DNA from: an uncultured Prevotellaceae bacterium
Lineage (GTDB): Bacteria; Bacteroidota; Bacteroidia; Bacteroidales; Bacteroidaceae
DNA length: 7,238 nt
Direction of reading: 5' to 3'
NCBI GenBank assembly: GCA_946415695.1
Contig: CAMKTM010000122.1
Span: 1-7,238 of the forward strand
Within the stretch, counting starts at the first letter, position 1; each line of letters opens with the position of its first letter. Positions 6,785-7,238 of this stretch are shown here, in pieces. The position numbers and the translations under genes were made by a program. A model generated the notes under the pieces. That model did not search any database and was not told the origin of the DNA. It saw only the letters and a list, made by a program, of their open reading frames with translations.

Positions 6785-6801
6785 CGCGCTTTTAATGCGC
6801 G
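6785..6801. repeat. GC-rich palindrome CGCGC-TTTTAAT-GCGCG
   Basis: Arms CGCGC (6785-6789) and GCGCG (6797-6801) flank a 7-nt A/T-only loop. Together with the neighbouring palindrome it makes a REP-like cluster of short GC-rich inverted repeats in an otherwise mixed-composition intergenic region. Function is unknown. Confidence 0.5.
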
Positions 6802-6920
6802 GTCGTTGGGGACGACGTGCGACGACTCCTTTTCCGTCGCTCCGCCTGCGCCTGACCGAAGGGAAGAACTCACGTCATTTAAGATTCGAAGGGGGTCTGT
6901 CATGTCGTTGCAGAGTGCAG
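6802..6920. other. Intergenic stretch with no recognised feature
   Basis: I see no convincing gene, promoter or RNA here. A minus-strand open frame crosses it (6924-6721), but that frame is partly made of the tandem repeats and has an Arg/Ala-rich composition typical of chance reading, so it is not called as a gene. Confidence 0.5.
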
Positions 6921-6964
6921 ACAATAATGCTTAACCATTATGACAATAATGCTTAACCATTATG
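6921..6964. repeat. Two perfect 22-bp tandem units, each a near-palindrome
   Basis: The units at 6921-6942 and 6943-6964 are identical. Each carries ATAATGCTTAACCATTAT, an 18-nt palindrome broken at only two positions. Across the junction CATTAT-GACA-ATAATG is also a perfect inverted repeat, so the arms can pair in more than one way. The unit length equals that of the array at 6687-6752, but the sequence is different. Dyad sites repeated at about two helical turns are typical of regulator or replication-protein binding sites; which applies, if any, is unknown. Confidence 0.85.
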
Positions 6965-7238
6965 GCAAGGACTCTGTTCAAACCGAATATGCACAGACTT
7001 TCGGGTACAACCTAAACCTCGACTACTTATTTGAGCGTTTATCACGAGGGAAACAACCCCGCAAAGATACCAGACAACCAACAGAGCCTTTATTGCATGG
7101 TGATGGCCAAGCAATCATCGCTAAGCGTTGTCTCTGTCATCAGCACTGTCCGGAGTTTTTATGTTTGACAAATGATGCCTGTCTGCAGAACTTTTCTGAT
7201 AATTTTGCTCTTTTCTTTGATGCTTTTGGCACAAAGAC
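6940..7238 (+). CDS. Possible partial open frame running off the right edge
   Basis: From an ATG at 6940 (a second ATG is at 6949) the frame stays open for 99 codons to the right edge; a TAA lies in frame just upstream at 6925-6927. The start is MTIMLNHYGKDSVQTEYAQ, followed by YNLNLDYLFERLSRGKQPR and later a Cys/His-rich patch, RCLCHQHCPEFLC. I recognise no family. Against a real gene: the start codon lies inside the palindromic tandem repeat, the codon choice is unlike the GC-rich third positions of the neighbouring genes, and no promoter is evident upstream. In favour: a stop-free run of this length is uncommon by chance at this base composition. It may be a young or decaying gene, or nothing. 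Confidence 0.22.
   Translation, partial: MTIMLNHYGKDSVQTEYAQTFGYNLNLDYLFERLSRGKQPRKDTRQPTEPLLHGDGQAIIAKRCLCHQHCPEFLCLTNDACLQNFSDNFALFFDAFGTK
7160..7167 (+). promoter_or_regulatory. Weak candidate -7 box (TATGTTTG)
   Basis: TATGTTTG fits TAnnTTTG on the plus strand and would start a transcript near 7174 reading out of the window to the right. No -33 TTG is found at the usual 19-21 nt spacing; the nearest upstream TTG (7128-7130) is too far. If real, it would serve a gene beyond the right edge and make the open frame from 6940 less likely to be coding. Confidence 0.2.

Noticed and set aside
6721..6924. Minus-strand open frame of 67 codons in the intergenic region
   Set aside because: Its end is encoded by the 22-bp tandem units and the GC palindromes, and the rest is Arg/Ala/Ser-rich with no known family. 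Probably chance reading of a repeat element.

Overview
The window looks like chromosomal DNA of a gut- or oral-type Bacteroidales bacterium, most likely Prevotella or a close relative. This rests on several signs seen together: a secreted transglutaminase-like protein ending in a dockerin-type repeat pair, a protease ending in the short YNLLGQR...GKKVLK tail common in this order, A-rich leaders without Shine-Dalgarno sites, and a TAnnTTTG-type -7 promoter box. The genus is an inference.

Layout from left to right. Positions 81-1586 (+) encode a secreted 501-residue transglutaminase/cysteine-protease-fold protein with a C-terminal dockerin-like pair. It converges on and overlaps by 17 bp a minus-strand LolD-type ABC ATPase (2232-1570). 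That ATPase follows, by an ATGA stop/start overlap, a very long minus-strand gene (6545-2229). The long gene joins a CPA2-type cation/proton antiporter with tandem universal-stress-like cytoplasmic domains to a complete subtilisin-family (S8) protease with its own signal-peptide-like hydrophobic stretch. The two minus-strand genes look like one transcription unit starting from a -7 box at 6580-6573.

The main novelty candidate is this antiporter-protease fusion. The expected stop codon between the two halves is absent, yet the protease signal peptide survives as an internal membrane segment, so the topology still makes sense: antiporter and USP domains inside, protease outside. Shortly after this segment, an imperfect 77-nt hairpin repeat of GGGGCAA units is read through in frame and adds about 27 odd residues to the protease pro-region.

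The right-hand 650 bp (6581-7238) hold no confident gene but are rich in structure: a 12-bp inverted repeat enclosing three 22-bp tandem units (6681-6762), a cluster of GC-rich palindromes (6767-6801), two further, unrelated 22-bp tandem units that are themselves palindromic (6921-6964), and an open frame from 6940 that is still open at the right edge. No RNA gene, CRISPR array or insertion-sequence transposase was seen.
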